The notes under the pieces were generated by a model. It did no database searches, was not told where the DNA came from, and was given only the letters and a program-made list of their open reading frames with translations. Positions 34,170 to 44,102 of a stretch of 51,425 nucleotides of DNA are shown one piece after another (position 1 is the first letter of the stretch; each line of letters begins with the position of its first letter). Source of the DNA: Candidatus Binatia bacterium (GTDB lineage Bacteria; Eisenbacteria; RBG-16-71-46; SZUA-252); NCBI GenBank assembly GCA_035631035.1, contig DASQJL010000097.1, positions 1 to 51,425 on the forward strand, in the 5' to 3' direction. Both the position numbers and the translations under genes were made by a program.

Positions 34170-34784
34170 ATGTCTCCCGCCGCCCCGTTGTTGCTCGGAC
34201 TTGCGCTGGGCATGAGGCACGCGCTGGATGCCGATCACCTCGTCGCGATGAGCACCATCGTCACGCGCGAGCGGAGCATCGGCCGCGCAGCGCTCCTGGG
34301 CGGCGCGTGGGGCGCCGGGCACTCGCTCTCGCTCTTCGTCGTCGGCCTCCTCGTCGTCGTCTTCCGGATCCCGATGGGGCCCGCGCTCGGCGCCTTCTTC
34401 GAGCGCCTGGTGGGCGTGATGCTGATCGTCCTGGGGCTCGCCTCGCTCTTCGTGCGTCACCGCCACCGCCATGCCGGGGCGGAGCCGGAGCCCGCCCCGC
34501 TCTCGCGGCGCCGTCCCTTCGGAGTCGGGATCGTGCACGGGCTCGCCGGCAGCGGAGCGCTCGCGATCGCGGTGCTGGCGACGATCTCCTCGCGCGCGGG
34601 GGCGCTCCTCACCATCCTGCTCTTCGGGGTGGGGGCGATCGGCGGCATGATGGCGATCACGAGCGTCATGGCCCTGCCCGCGCGCTTCGGGGCGGGCGCC
34701 TGGCGCGGCGCTTCCTGGATCTCGGTCGCCGCGGCCCTCGGGAGTGTGGTGTTCGGGATCTTCTATCTGACGGTATGGGCTTGA
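34170..34784 (+). CDS. NicO-type nickel/cobalt permease
   Basis: A 204-aa membrane protein with six helices. The first carries LGMRHALDADHLVAMSTIV, the His-x4-Asp-His metal signature of NiCoT/NicO permeases. WGAGHSLSLFVVGLLVVVF is the second conserved segment. A His-rich cytoplasmic loop (RHRHRHAG) is typical of nickel and cobalt carriers. The ATG is chosen because of the leaderless promoter; an earlier frame start at 34134 lies inside the -35. Metal choice is undecided. There are no urease, hydrogenase or cobalamin genes in the window to narrow it. Confidence 0.85.
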   Translation: MSPAAPLLLGLALGMRHALDADHLVAMSTIVTRERSIGRAALLGGAWGAGHSLSLFVVGLLVVVFRIPMGPALGAFFERLVGVMLIVLGLASLFVRHRHRHAGAEPEPAPLSRRRPFGVGIVHGLAGSGALAIAVLATISSRAGALLTILLFGVGAIGGMMAITSVMALPARFGAGAWRGASWISVAAALGSVVFGIFYLTVWA

Positions 34785-34853
34785 CCTCGGCAAAAGTTGG
34801 TGACACTATTCACAAACTTTGCGAGCATGCTCCAATTGTTGGTGACACTGTTC
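34781..34853. repeat. AT-rich direct repeats upstream of the ACIII operon
   Basis: GTTGGTGACACT occurs at 34796-34807 and 34838-34849, exactly 42 bp apart (four helical turns), each followed by (A/G)TTC. The first copy also forms one arm of an inverted repeat, AAAGTTGGTGA (34793-34803) with TCACAAACTTT (34810-34820). TTGACC (34781-34786), 17 nt and CACTAT (34804-34809) could be the operon promoter, overlapped by the first repeat. The stretch is clearly poorer in GC than its surroundings. It could be a regulator binding array or a remnant of a mobile-element end. Confidence 0.55.
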
Positions 34854-34916
34854 TGTTCGAATCCGCAACCGGCGATTCTTCACACGTAACGGATCACGGA
34901 AGGCACGTCAGGATTC

Positions 34917-35432
34917 GTGAGCGATCAGAGCTCTAGAAGACTACTCCCGCTTCTCATTCTGGTGCTCCTGGCCGTCGGCGCCTGGGCGTTCTTCGACTCG
35001 TTCACGAACGTGGGCTACATGCCCAAGCAGCCCATCGCCTTCAGCCACAAGCTCCATGCGGGGACGCGGAAGATCCCCTGCCTCTACTGCCACTCGAACG
35101 CCGAGCGCTCCCGGCACGCGACCGTGCCGACCATGAACGTCTGCATGAACTGCCACACCGTGGTCCGCACCGACCGTCCGGCGATCCAGCAGCTCACGGC
35201 GCTCTATCAGGCGGACAAGCCGGTGCCGTGGATCCGGATCCACCGCCTCCCCGACTACGTCTACTTCAGCCATCGCTGGCACGTGGCCAAGGGGTTCGCC
35301 TGCCAGAAATGCCATGGGGAGGTCCAGACGATGGACGAGGTTCGCCAGGTTTCTTCGCTCAAGATGGGGTGGTGCATCAACTGCCACCGCCAGAATGGCG
35401 CCTCGCAGGAGTGCAATACATGTCACATGTAG
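34917..35432 (+). CDS. actA: Alternative complex III subunit A, pentaheme cytochrome c
   Basis: A 171-aa membrane-anchored multiheme cytochrome with a GTG start. One N-terminal helix (LLPLLILVLLAVGAWAFF) precedes the periplasmic part. Five CxxCH heme sites are present: CLYCH, CMNCH, CQKCH, CINCH and CNTCH, plus distal His residues, matching the pentaheme ActA. In alternative complex III it takes electrons from the iron-sulfur subunit and passes them to cytochrome c or the oxidase. It overlaps actB by 13 bases. It is the first gene of the respiratory operon, after a 132-bp AT-rich region. Confidence 0.95.
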   Translation: MSDQSSRRLLPLLILVLLAVGAWAFFDSFTNVGYMPKQPIAFSHKLHAGTRKIPCLYCHSNAERSRHATVPTMNVCMNCHTVVRTDRPAIQQLTALYQADKPVPWIRIHRLPDYVYFSHRWHVAKGFACQKCHGEVQTMDEVRQVSSLKMGWCINCHRQNGASQECNTCHM

Positions 35433-38400
35433 ACGAGCGGCCCCCCAAACATTGGGCCTCCATCGAGGAGCTCGAGGGTTCGGCCCGCGTGGAGCAGCTC
35501 CGCGCGCAGGAGTTCGTGACGCCCTCGGAGGCGCCCTCGGCTCCGTCCCGCCGCGACTTCCTGAAGCTCGCCGGCGCCGGTGCGGCGTTCCTGGCCGCCG
35601 GGTGCGCGCGGAAGCCGGTGGAGAAGATCCTCCCCTACGTGAAGGCGCCCGAGGACATGCAGCCGGGGAACCCCGTGTTCTACGCCTCGACGTGCGGCGA
35701 ATGCCCGACGGGATGCGGCCTTCTCGTGAAGACCCGCGAGGGGCGGCCGATCAAGCTGGAGGGGAACCCGGACCACCCCGTGAACCGCGGCGCCCTCTGC
35801 GCCCGCGGACAGGCTTCGGTCATCAACCTGTACGATCCCGACCGGCTGCGCGGCCCCGTGACGGTGGACCGCGCCACCGGGAAGACCTCGGCGGCGGGCT
35901 GGGGTCCCGTGGACAAGCGCGTGACGATGGCGCTCCGGAAGGCGCGCGACGGCGGCGGCCGCGTGGTGCTCCTGACCGGCACCGTGGCCAGCCCCTCGAC
36001 GCGCGCCCTGATCCAGGATTTCATCGCCGCGTTCCCGGCGGCCGAGCACGTCGCGTATGACGCCGTCTCCAACGCCTCGGTCGCGCGGGCCGGCGAGGCC
36101 GCCTACGGCGACCGCTCGCTCCCGCGCTACCGCCTCGACCGGGCCGACGTGCTCGTCACGCTCGGCGCCGATCCGCTCGGCACCTTCCTCGACACGATGG
36201 AGCAGGGCCGCGACTTCGCCAAGCGGCGCCGTCCCGAGTCGGGCTCGATGTCCCGCGTCATCGCGGTGGAATCGATCCTCACGCTGACCGGCACGAACGC
36301 CGACCGGCGCGTGCGCGTCCGGCCCGACCAGCTCTATCCGTTCGCGATGGCGCTGGCTTCGCGCCTGGGGGCGGGGGGAGCCTCCGGTGGCGGGTACACC
36401 GCCGAAGCGGTCGAGGCCGCCGCCGACCTTCCCGCCGGCATCATCGCCTCGATCGCCGACGAGCTGGCGCAGGCGCGCGGCCGGAGCCTGGTGATGGCCG
36501 ATCCGAACGCGGCGCCGGCGGCGCATGCGGTGCCGCTGCAGGTTGCCGTCAACGTGATCAACAGCGCCCTGGGAAACGACGGGATCACCGTGGACGCTTC
36601 CCGCGCCTCCGGCACGGTCCATGGATCCGACGAGGAGATGCTCCGGCTGGTCGAGCGGATGCGCGCCGGCGAGATCCAGGCCCTGCTGGTCTACGGGACG
36701 AATCCGGCCTACTCGCTTCCGACGGCGGTGGGCTTCGCCGACGCCGTGAAGCGCGTCCCGTTCGTGGCGAGCCTGGCGGACCGCGCCGACGAGACGGCGC
36801 GCCTCGGCGACGTCGTCGCCGCCAGCACGCACTACCTCGAGTCGTGGGGCGACCACGAGCCGCGGCAGGGCGTTCTCTCCCTGATGCAGCCCGCGATCGC
36901 GCCCCTCTACGACGTCCGCTCCTTCCAGGACTCGCTCTTATCCTGGGCGCGCTACCTGGGACGGGGGCCGCTGGCCGAGACGGCCGGCACCTATCACGAG
37001 TATCTGCGCGAGCGCTGGCGCACCCAGGTCTATCCCGGGACGGGCGCCGCGGCTCCCTTCGATCTCTTCTGGGAGGGCGCGCTCCGCACCGGCGTGCTCG
37101 CGCGCGAAGAGAACGCCGATCGCGCCGCCGCGGGGCGCTCGCCGCGCGCCGGCGGCCTCGGCGGCTCGCTCCCCGTGGCGGCGACGCCGGAGAACGGCGC
37201 GCTCACGCTGGTGCTCTATCCCTCGGCCACGCTGGGCGACGGACGGAGCGCCAACAACGCGTGGCTCCAGGAGCTGCCCGATCCGGTCTCCAAGATCTGC
37301 TGGGACAACTTCGCGGCGATCTCCCCGCACCGCGCCCGCCAGCTCGGCGTGCGCGACTACGAGATGAAGGCGGACGTGGTCACCCTGGACGTGGGGCACG
37401 CGCGGATCGACCTGCCGGTGCACGTGCAGCCGGGCCTCCACGACGACGTCGTCGCCGTCATGCTCGGATACGGCCGCACCGGCGCGGGCACGGTCGGAGA
37501 CCGGGTGGGGCAGAACGCGTTCGCCCTGGCCGAGGCGACGGGCGGCCGCGTGGGGCTCGCGGGGATCCCGGTGCGCGTTTCGTCCACCGGCAAGACCATG
37601 CCGATCGCCTGCGTCCAGGGGCACCAGTACACCGAAGGCCGCCCGATCATCTACGAGACGACCCTGTCCGAGTATCAGCGCGACCCGGCGTCGGGCAACG
37701 AGGGGGGCGAGCTGCTCCCCTCGATGTGGTCCCGGCACAAGTATCCGGGCCACAAGTGGGGCATGGCGATCGACATGAACGCCTGCACCGGCTGCAGCGC
37801 CTGCATGATCGCCTGCATGGTCGAGAACAACGTCCCGGCCGTGGGGAAGAGCGTCGTGCTGAAGGGCCGCGAGATGCACTGGCTCCGCATCGACCGGTAC
37901 TACTCGGGACCGGCGGAGGATCCGGAGACGGTCTACCAGCCGATGCTCTGCCAGCAGTGTGAGAACGCCCCCTGCGAGACGGTCTGCCCCGTGCTGGCCA
38001 CCGTGCATTCCAGCGAGGGTCTGAACCTCCAGGTCTACAACCGGTGCGTTGGCACGCGGTACTGCTCGAACAACTGCCCCTACAAGGTGCGCCGGTTCAA
38101 CTGGTTCGACTACACCGACAAGCCGAAGTCGCTCCGGCTGGCGCTCAACCCCGACGTCACGGTGCGCACCAAGGGGATCATGGAGAAGTGCACGTTCTGC
38201 ATCCAGCGAATCCGCGACGCGCGGGAACGCTCGAAAGTCCTGGGCACTCCGATCCAGGAGGGGGACATCGTGACGGCGTGCCAGCAGACCTGCCCGACCA
38301 ACGCGATCACCTTCGGCGACCAGAACGACCCGAAGAGCCGCGTGGCCGACATGGCCCGCAACAAGCGGAGCTATCACGTCCTCGCGGACCTGAACACGCT

Positions 38401-38451
38401 CCCCTCGATCGCCTACATGACCAAGGTCCGCAACCGCGAGGAGGAGTCGGC

Positions 38452-38455
<4 letters not shown>
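35420..38455 (+). CDS. actB: Alternative complex III subunit B, molybdopterin-oxidoreductase-like with FeS domain
   Basis: A 1,011-aa fusion protein. The ATG at 35420 lies inside the end of actA; a longer frame upstream is a shadow. A twin-arginine signal ([20 protein letters not shown]) at about 42-61 directs folded export. Residues about 65-690 resemble the molybdopterin-oxidoreductase fold ([30 protein letters not shown]); in characterised complexes this domain holds no molybdopterin. The C-terminal part (from about 780) is a ferredoxin-like domain with cysteine clusters [50 protein letters not shown] and CQQTC, for three [4Fe-4S] and one [3Fe-4S] clusters in known ActB. It accepts electrons from menaquinol. 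Confidence 0.96.
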
Positions 38456-39889
<1,434 letters not shown>

Positions 39890-39897
<8 letters not shown>

Positions 39898-40429
39898 CCT
39901 GTTCGGAACGCCGAAGCCGCTGCACGGCGTGCTCGCGCTGTACGACAACCCGGACACGCTCCTGAACGCGGCGGCCCAGGTGCGGGAGCACGGCTTCACC
40001 AAGGCGGACGCCTACACGCCCTATCCGGTGCACGGCCTCTCCGAGGCGCTCGGCATCCGGAAGTCGTGGATCCCGTACGTGACGCTGGTGATGGGGCTGA
40101 GCGGGGCCATCCTGGGGCTCGGGTTCGAGATCTGGACCTCGGCCGTGGACTGGCCGATCAACGTGGGCGGAAAGCCGTTCGTCTCGCTTCCCGCGTTCAT
40201 CCCGATCACGTTCGAGTGCGGCGTGCTCCTCGGCGGCACCATGACCCTGGCCGCGCTGCTCGTGGCCTGCGGGCTGCCCAACTTCCGCGACCCCATCCTG
40301 GACCGCTCCCTCACCGACGACCGGTTCGCGATCTTCATCGCCGACTCGGGACGGGGCTGGAACGAGAACCGAGCGGTCCAGATTCTCCAGGCGAGCGGCG
40401 CCGTGGACGTGCGGGTGATCCGTGCGTAG
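39890..40429 (+). CDS. actD: Alternative complex III subunit D (DUF3341)
   Basis: A 179-aa protein with two transmembrane helices ([41 protein letters not shown]), a soluble N-terminal ferredoxin-like domain ([40 protein letters not shown]) and a C-terminal tail ([23 protein letters not shown]). This is the DUF3341 layout of ActD. It carries no cofactor. The start at ATG 39890 is inside actC, and an 8-base overlap with actE follows. Confidence 0.94.
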
Positions 40430-41084
40430 GGGCGTGCGCGGGACCGCCGACGCGATCGCGGCCATCCTGGCGGCCGGCGCCCTGATCGCCTCGGCGAGCG
40501 GCTGCCAGAAGCGGCAGCCCGCGCTCGAATACATGCCGAACATGGCCTACGGCCCGCGCCTCGCCGCGCAGGCCGAGGATCCGCTCCGTCCCGGCTACTC
40601 GGTGGAGCGGCCGCCGGTGGAGGGGACCGTGCCGCGCGACCTCACGCCCTACCGCTTCGCCCAGGCCGACACGACCCAGGCGATGGCGGCGCTCGTGAAT
40701 CCCCTGCCGCGTACGGCCGAAGTGATCGGCCGCGGCCAGCGCGTCTACATGAACACCTGCGTCGTCTGCCACGGGCCCCGCGGCGACGGGCAGGGGTACA
40801 TCGAGCCGCTCTATCCGCAGCCGCCGCTCCTGTTCTCCGACAAGGTGCGGAACTGGCCTGACGCCCGGATCTTCCACATCATCACGCGGGGGCAAAATCT
40901 AATGCCGAGCTACGCGAGCCAGATCCTCCCCGAGGATCGCTGGGCGGTCGTGCACTACGTGCGCGCCCTGCAGCGCGCCGCGCGGCCCCTGCCTCAGGAC
41001 CTGCCCGCGAAGGCCCGCGCCGCCGGCGCCGCGGACTCGACCGCCGCGGCCGCCGACACGACCGGAAGGAGCGCCTCCCGATGA
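40422..41084 (+). CDS. actE: Alternative complex III subunit E, monoheme cytochrome c lipoprotein
   Basis: A 220-aa cytochrome c with a GTG start overlapping actD by 8 bases. The signal ends in a lipobox LIASASGC, so it is a lipoprotein anchored by a modified Cys, as in the Rhodothermus complex. One heme site, CVVCHGPRGDGQG, and a Met ligand candidate in QNLMPSYASQI are visible. A C-terminal Ala-rich tail of about 25 residues lacks conserved features. It is thought to relay electrons from ActA onward to the oxidase. Confidence 0.95.
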   Translation: MRRGVRGTADAIAAILAAGALIASASGCQKRQPALEYMPNMAYGPRLAAQAEDPLRPGYSVERPPVEGTVPRDLTPYRFAQADTTQAMAALVNPLPRTAEVIGRGQRVYMNTCVVCHGPRGDGQGYIEPLYPQPPLLFSDKVRNWPDARIFHIITRGQNLMPSYASQILPEDRWAVVHYVRALQRAARPLPQDLPAKARAAGAADSTAAAADTTGRSASR

Positions 41085-42295
41085 GCGCCCCGGCCACCGC
41101 GCACGCAGCGCCCGTCCGCGCCGCGACGCCGCTCGCGATCCCGGGCGGGATCCGCGCCATGTTCGGCATCTTCATCCTGATCGGCATCGCGACGTTCCTG
41201 ATCGAGTACCACGGCGGCGGGGACCAGACGCGGGCCTACGCGGCGTTCCTGCTGGGATACGTCTACTTCCTGTTCATCGCGGTCGCGGGGGTCTTCTTCA
41301 CCGCGCTCCACTATCTGGTCGGGGCCACCTGGAGCGTCGTCGTGCGACGCGTGGCCGAGGGGTTCACGTCCTATCTTCCCTATGCGCTCCTCCTCTTCGT
41401 GGTGCTCGTGGTGGGCATTCCGAAGCTCTACGTGTGGTCCAATCCGCCCGTGGCCGGGGAAGTGGCGGCCGAGCACGTGACCAAGGGCGGCTATCTCTCC
41501 GTGCCCTTCTTCACGGTCCGGAACCTCGTCATCCTCGCGGTGTGGAGTCTCTTCGGGTGGTACTTCGTGCGGAACTCCACGCGGCAGGACGCGACGCGCG
41601 ACCCGGCGCTCACGAAGAAGAGCCTTCGGGTGGCGCCGATCTTCATCGTGATCTTCGCCATCACGCTCACGCTCCTGGGCTTCGATCTGCTCATGTCGCT
41701 CGAGCCGCTCTGGTACAGCACGATGTTCGGCGTCTACTGCTTCGCGGGCGCCTGGCAGAGCTGCCTGGCGCTCCTGACGATCGTGATCGTGCTCCTCCGG
41801 CGCCAGGGCGCGCTCGAGGGGATCGTGAGCCGCTTCCACTATCAGGACCTGGGCAAGTACGTGTTCGCGTTCTCGATCTTCTGGATGTACATCGCCTTCT
41901 CGCAGTTCATGCTGATCTGGTACGCGAACCTGCCCGAGGAGACGGAGTGGATGATTCCCCGGACCTACACGGGGTGGGGGATCATCGGCGTCGCGCTCAT
42001 GGTCTGCAAGTTCGGGATCCCCTTCTTCGCGCTGATGCCGGTCAAGGTGAAGGAGAGCGAGGCGGGGCTCCTCACCGTCTGCGCGATCGTCCTGGTGGGG
42101 CAGTGGCTCGATCTCTTCTGGGTGATCCTGCCGGTGTTCTCCCCGGAGCGCGTCGTCTTCGGCTGGACCGAGATCGGCGTCACCCTCGGCTTCCTCGGGC
42201 TCTTCGGCTGGATCCTGCTCGGGTTCTTCTCGCGGCATCCGGTTTCGCCGTCGGGCGACCCGCATTACGAATCGAGCGTGAGGTTCCACGGATGA
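41081..42295 (+). CDS. actF: Alternative complex III subunit F, membrane protein
   Basis: A 404-aa integral membrane protein with ten helices, a structural paralog of ActC. The family-specific stretches are VFFTALHYLVGATWSVVVRRV, FTVRNLVILAVWSLFGWYF, FDLLMSLEPLWYSTMFGVYCF, FHYQDLGKYVFAFSIFWMYIAFSQFML and LPEETEWM. It does not bind quinol in known structures but has internal polar residues proposed for proton movement. It has an ATGA overlap with actE and with the following diheme cytochrome. Confidence 0.95.
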   Translation: MSAPATAHAAPVRAATPLAIPGGIRAMFGIFILIGIATFLIEYHGGGDQTRAYAAFLLGYVYFLFIAVAGVFFTALHYLVGATWSVVVRRVAEGFTSYLPYALLLFVVLVVGIPKLYVWSNPPVAGEVAAEHVTKGGYLSVPFFTVRNLVILAVWSLFGWYFVRNSTRQDATRDPALTKKSLRVAPIFIVIFAITLTLLGFDLLMSLEPLWYSTMFGVYCFAGAWQSCLALLTIVIVLLRRQGALEGIVSRFHYQDLGKYVFAFSIFWMYIAFSQFMLIWYANLPEETEWMIPRTYTGWGIIGVALMVCKFGIPFFALMPVKVKESEAGLLTVCAIVLVGQWLDLFWVILPVFSPERVVFGWTEIGVTLGFLGLFGWILLGFFSRHPVSPSGDPHYESSVRFHG

Positions 42296-43386
42296 CCGAG
42301 CACGCCACCCCACAGGAGCCGGGCCAGGGATCGGCCGGCCGCGTCGTCGGCGCCTCGGAGCACGGCTCCGGGGCCGGGCACGGCCCGCCGCGGCACACCG
42401 CCGCGCCCGACCGGGACAAGCTCTCCTCGACGGTCGCGGTCGCGCAGTTCGTCTTCACGGGCATCATCCTCGCGGTGGTGGCCGGGCTCATGTACACGGC
42501 CGGCTTGCACTCGGGAAAGGGCGGCGGCGAGGGTGGTGCTCCCGGCGCCGCGGGCGGCGCTCAGCCCGCGGCCTCGGTGGACGTGCAGGCGCTCCTCAAG
42601 CCCTCGCCCGAGCTGGTGAGCCAGGGGAAGACGCTGTTCTCCGTGAACTGCGCCTCGTGCCACGGCATCAATGGCAAGGGGGACGGTCCCGCGTCGTCGG
42701 CCCTGAATCCCAAGCCGCGCGACTTCACGTCCGGCTACTGGCGTTACGGGGGCGGGGTCGCGCGCATCGTCCAGACGATCACGACCGGCTCGCCCGGCAC
42801 GGCGATGGCCCCCTTCCCGGGCATTCCGCTCCAGGACCGATTCGCGCTCGCGCAGTACGTGCGCACCTTCAATCCGTCGAAGCAGCAGGAGGACAAACCC
42901 GAGGATCTGGCCTGGCTGGACCAGTTCGGCGGCGGGGCGAAGAAGGACAGCACGGGAGGCGGCGCCGCGGTCGCGGCCGGCCCCGCTCCGGGAGACACGA
43001 TCCCGATCGCGCGCGCCATGCAGCTGATCGCCGAGCGCCCGGCGCCGGCCGTCCCGGCCATGGCCGGCGCGCCCGCCGACTCCAGCGAGGGCGCGATGCT
43101 CTACGCCGCGCGCTGCGCCTCCTGCCACGGAGCCTGGGGGCAGGGAGGCGTGCGCACGCGCATGATCGGCTCGGCGCCCTACGTCTACGTCACCACCCGG
43201 AGCCTCGCGGCCACGGGACCGCTCGCGGGCGATGCCGCGGGTTTCGAGCGCCTCATGGTCTACGGCCTCACGGGCGGGATGCACCCCTCGCACGGGGACC
43301 TCGCGTCGGAGCAGATCCGCGCCCTCTACGACTACACCCAATCGCTGCGCGCGCGGCTGTCGAGCGCGGCGCGCCCCAGGAGTTAG
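42292..43386 (+). CDS. Membrane-anchored diheme cytochrome c
   Basis: A 364-aa protein. A Gly/His-rich N-terminus (about 1-40) precedes one transmembrane helix (VAQFVFTGIILAVVAGLMY). Two separate cytochrome c domains follow: the first with CASCHGINGKGDG (about residue 121) and the second with CASCHGAWGQGG (about residue 277). They are joined by an Ala/Gly/Pro-rich linker. Position between actF and coxB, with a 4-base overlap, suggests an electron carrier between alternative complex III and the oxidase, a role filled by separate or fused cytochromes in related bacteria. The wiring is inference. Confidence 0.9.
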   Translation: MTEHATPQEPGQGSAGRVVGASEHGSGAGHGPPRHTAAPDRDKLSSTVAVAQFVFTGIILAVVAGLMYTAGLHSGKGGGEGGAPGAAGGAQPAASVDVQALLKPSPELVSQGKTLFSVNCASCHGINGKGDGPASSALNPKPRDFTSGYWRYGGGVARIVQTITTGSPGTAMAPFPGIPLQDRFALAQYVRTFNPSKQQEDKPEDLAWLDQFGGGAKKDSTGGGAAVAAGPAPGDTIPIARAMQLIAERPAPAVPAMAGAPADSSEGAMLYAARCASCHGAWGQGGVRTRMIGSAPYVYVTTRSLAATGPLAGDAAGFERLMVYGLTGGMHPSHGDLASEQIRALYDYTQSLRARLSSAARPRS

Positions 43387-43387
43387 A

Positions 43388-44098
43388 ATGGTCTCCATGC
43401 CGACGCGCCGGACATGGCTCGCGATCTTTAGCCTTGCGGTGGGACTGCTCGCCGCGGGGACGGCCGGAGCCTGGCTGCTCCACCCCGCCACGCCCGTCGC
43501 GCACGAAGTGCGGACGCTCTGGTACAAGGCCGTGGCGGTGACTTCCTTCTTCCTGATCCTGGCCGAGGGTTTGCTCCTGATCGTGGTGCTTCGCTTTCGC
43601 GCCAGGCCGGGGGTGAAGGCCGCGACCTTCCACGAGAACTTCCGGCTGGAGCTGCTCTGGACCGCCATTCCCGCGCTCGCGCTGGTCTATCTCGCGGGGC
43701 CGTCGTTCTCGACCCTCAAGTACCTCGAGACCGTTCCCAAGTCGGACCTGACCGTCGAGATCATCGGGCACCAGTGGTTCTGGGAGTATCGCTACCCGGG
43801 CTACGGCGTGGTCTTCGCGAACGAGCCGCTGGTGATCCCGGCGGGGAAGATCGTGGCCGCCGACGTGACCTCCATCGACGTCGTGCACTCCTGGTTCCTG
43901 CCCGATTTCGGCGTCAAGATGGACGCGAACCCCGGCCGCGTGAACCACACCTGGTTCCAGGTGGCCAAGCCGGGCACCTACAATGGACAGTGCGCCGAGC
44001 TGTGCGGCGTCCTCCACGCGGAGATGTTCATCACGGTGAACGTGGTGCCGCCCGAGGAATTCGCGCGCTGGATCGAGCAGAAGAAGAGGGGGGCCTAG
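43388..44098 (+). CDS. coxB: Cytochrome c oxidase subunit II
   Basis: A 236-aa membrane protein. I choose the ATG at 43388, 5 nt after AGGAG; a second ATG lies 9 nt downstream. Two N-terminal helices anchor a CuA cupredoxin domain: IIGHQWFWEYRYPGYG, DVVHSWFLPDFGVKMDANPGRVN and CAELCGVLHAEMFI, with the two Cys, two His and Met ligands of the binuclear CuA centre. The fused cytochrome c seen in many caa3 subunits II is absent; the diheme protein just upstream may supply that function. Confidence 0.95.
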   Translation: MVSMPTRRTWLAIFSLAVGLLAAGTAGAWLLHPATPVAHEVRTLWYKAVAVTSFFLILAEGLLLIVVLRFRARPGVKAATFHENFRLELLWTAIPALALVYLAGPSFSTLKYLETVPKSDLTVEIIGHQWFWEYRYPGYGVVFANEPLVIPAGKIVAADVTSIDVVHSWFLPDFGVKMDANPGRVNHTWFQVAKPGTYNGQCAELCGVLHAEMFITVNVVPPEEFARWIEQKKRGA

Positions 44099-44102
44099 TC
44101 GC

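Noticed and set aside
34052-34213. Longer N-terminus for MenF
   Set aside because: It would cross a strong promoter and overlap the divergent permease gene; the GTG at 34051 sits correctly behind the -10.
34170-34784. Urease or hydrogenase accessory nickel uptake locus
   Set aside because: No urease, hydrogenase or cobalamin genes are present in the window, so only a general nickel/cobalt permease call is supported.
34796-34853. Intact insertion sequence
   Set aside because: The direct repeats have no transposase between or beside them, and no target duplication is visible; only a scar or an operator is possible.
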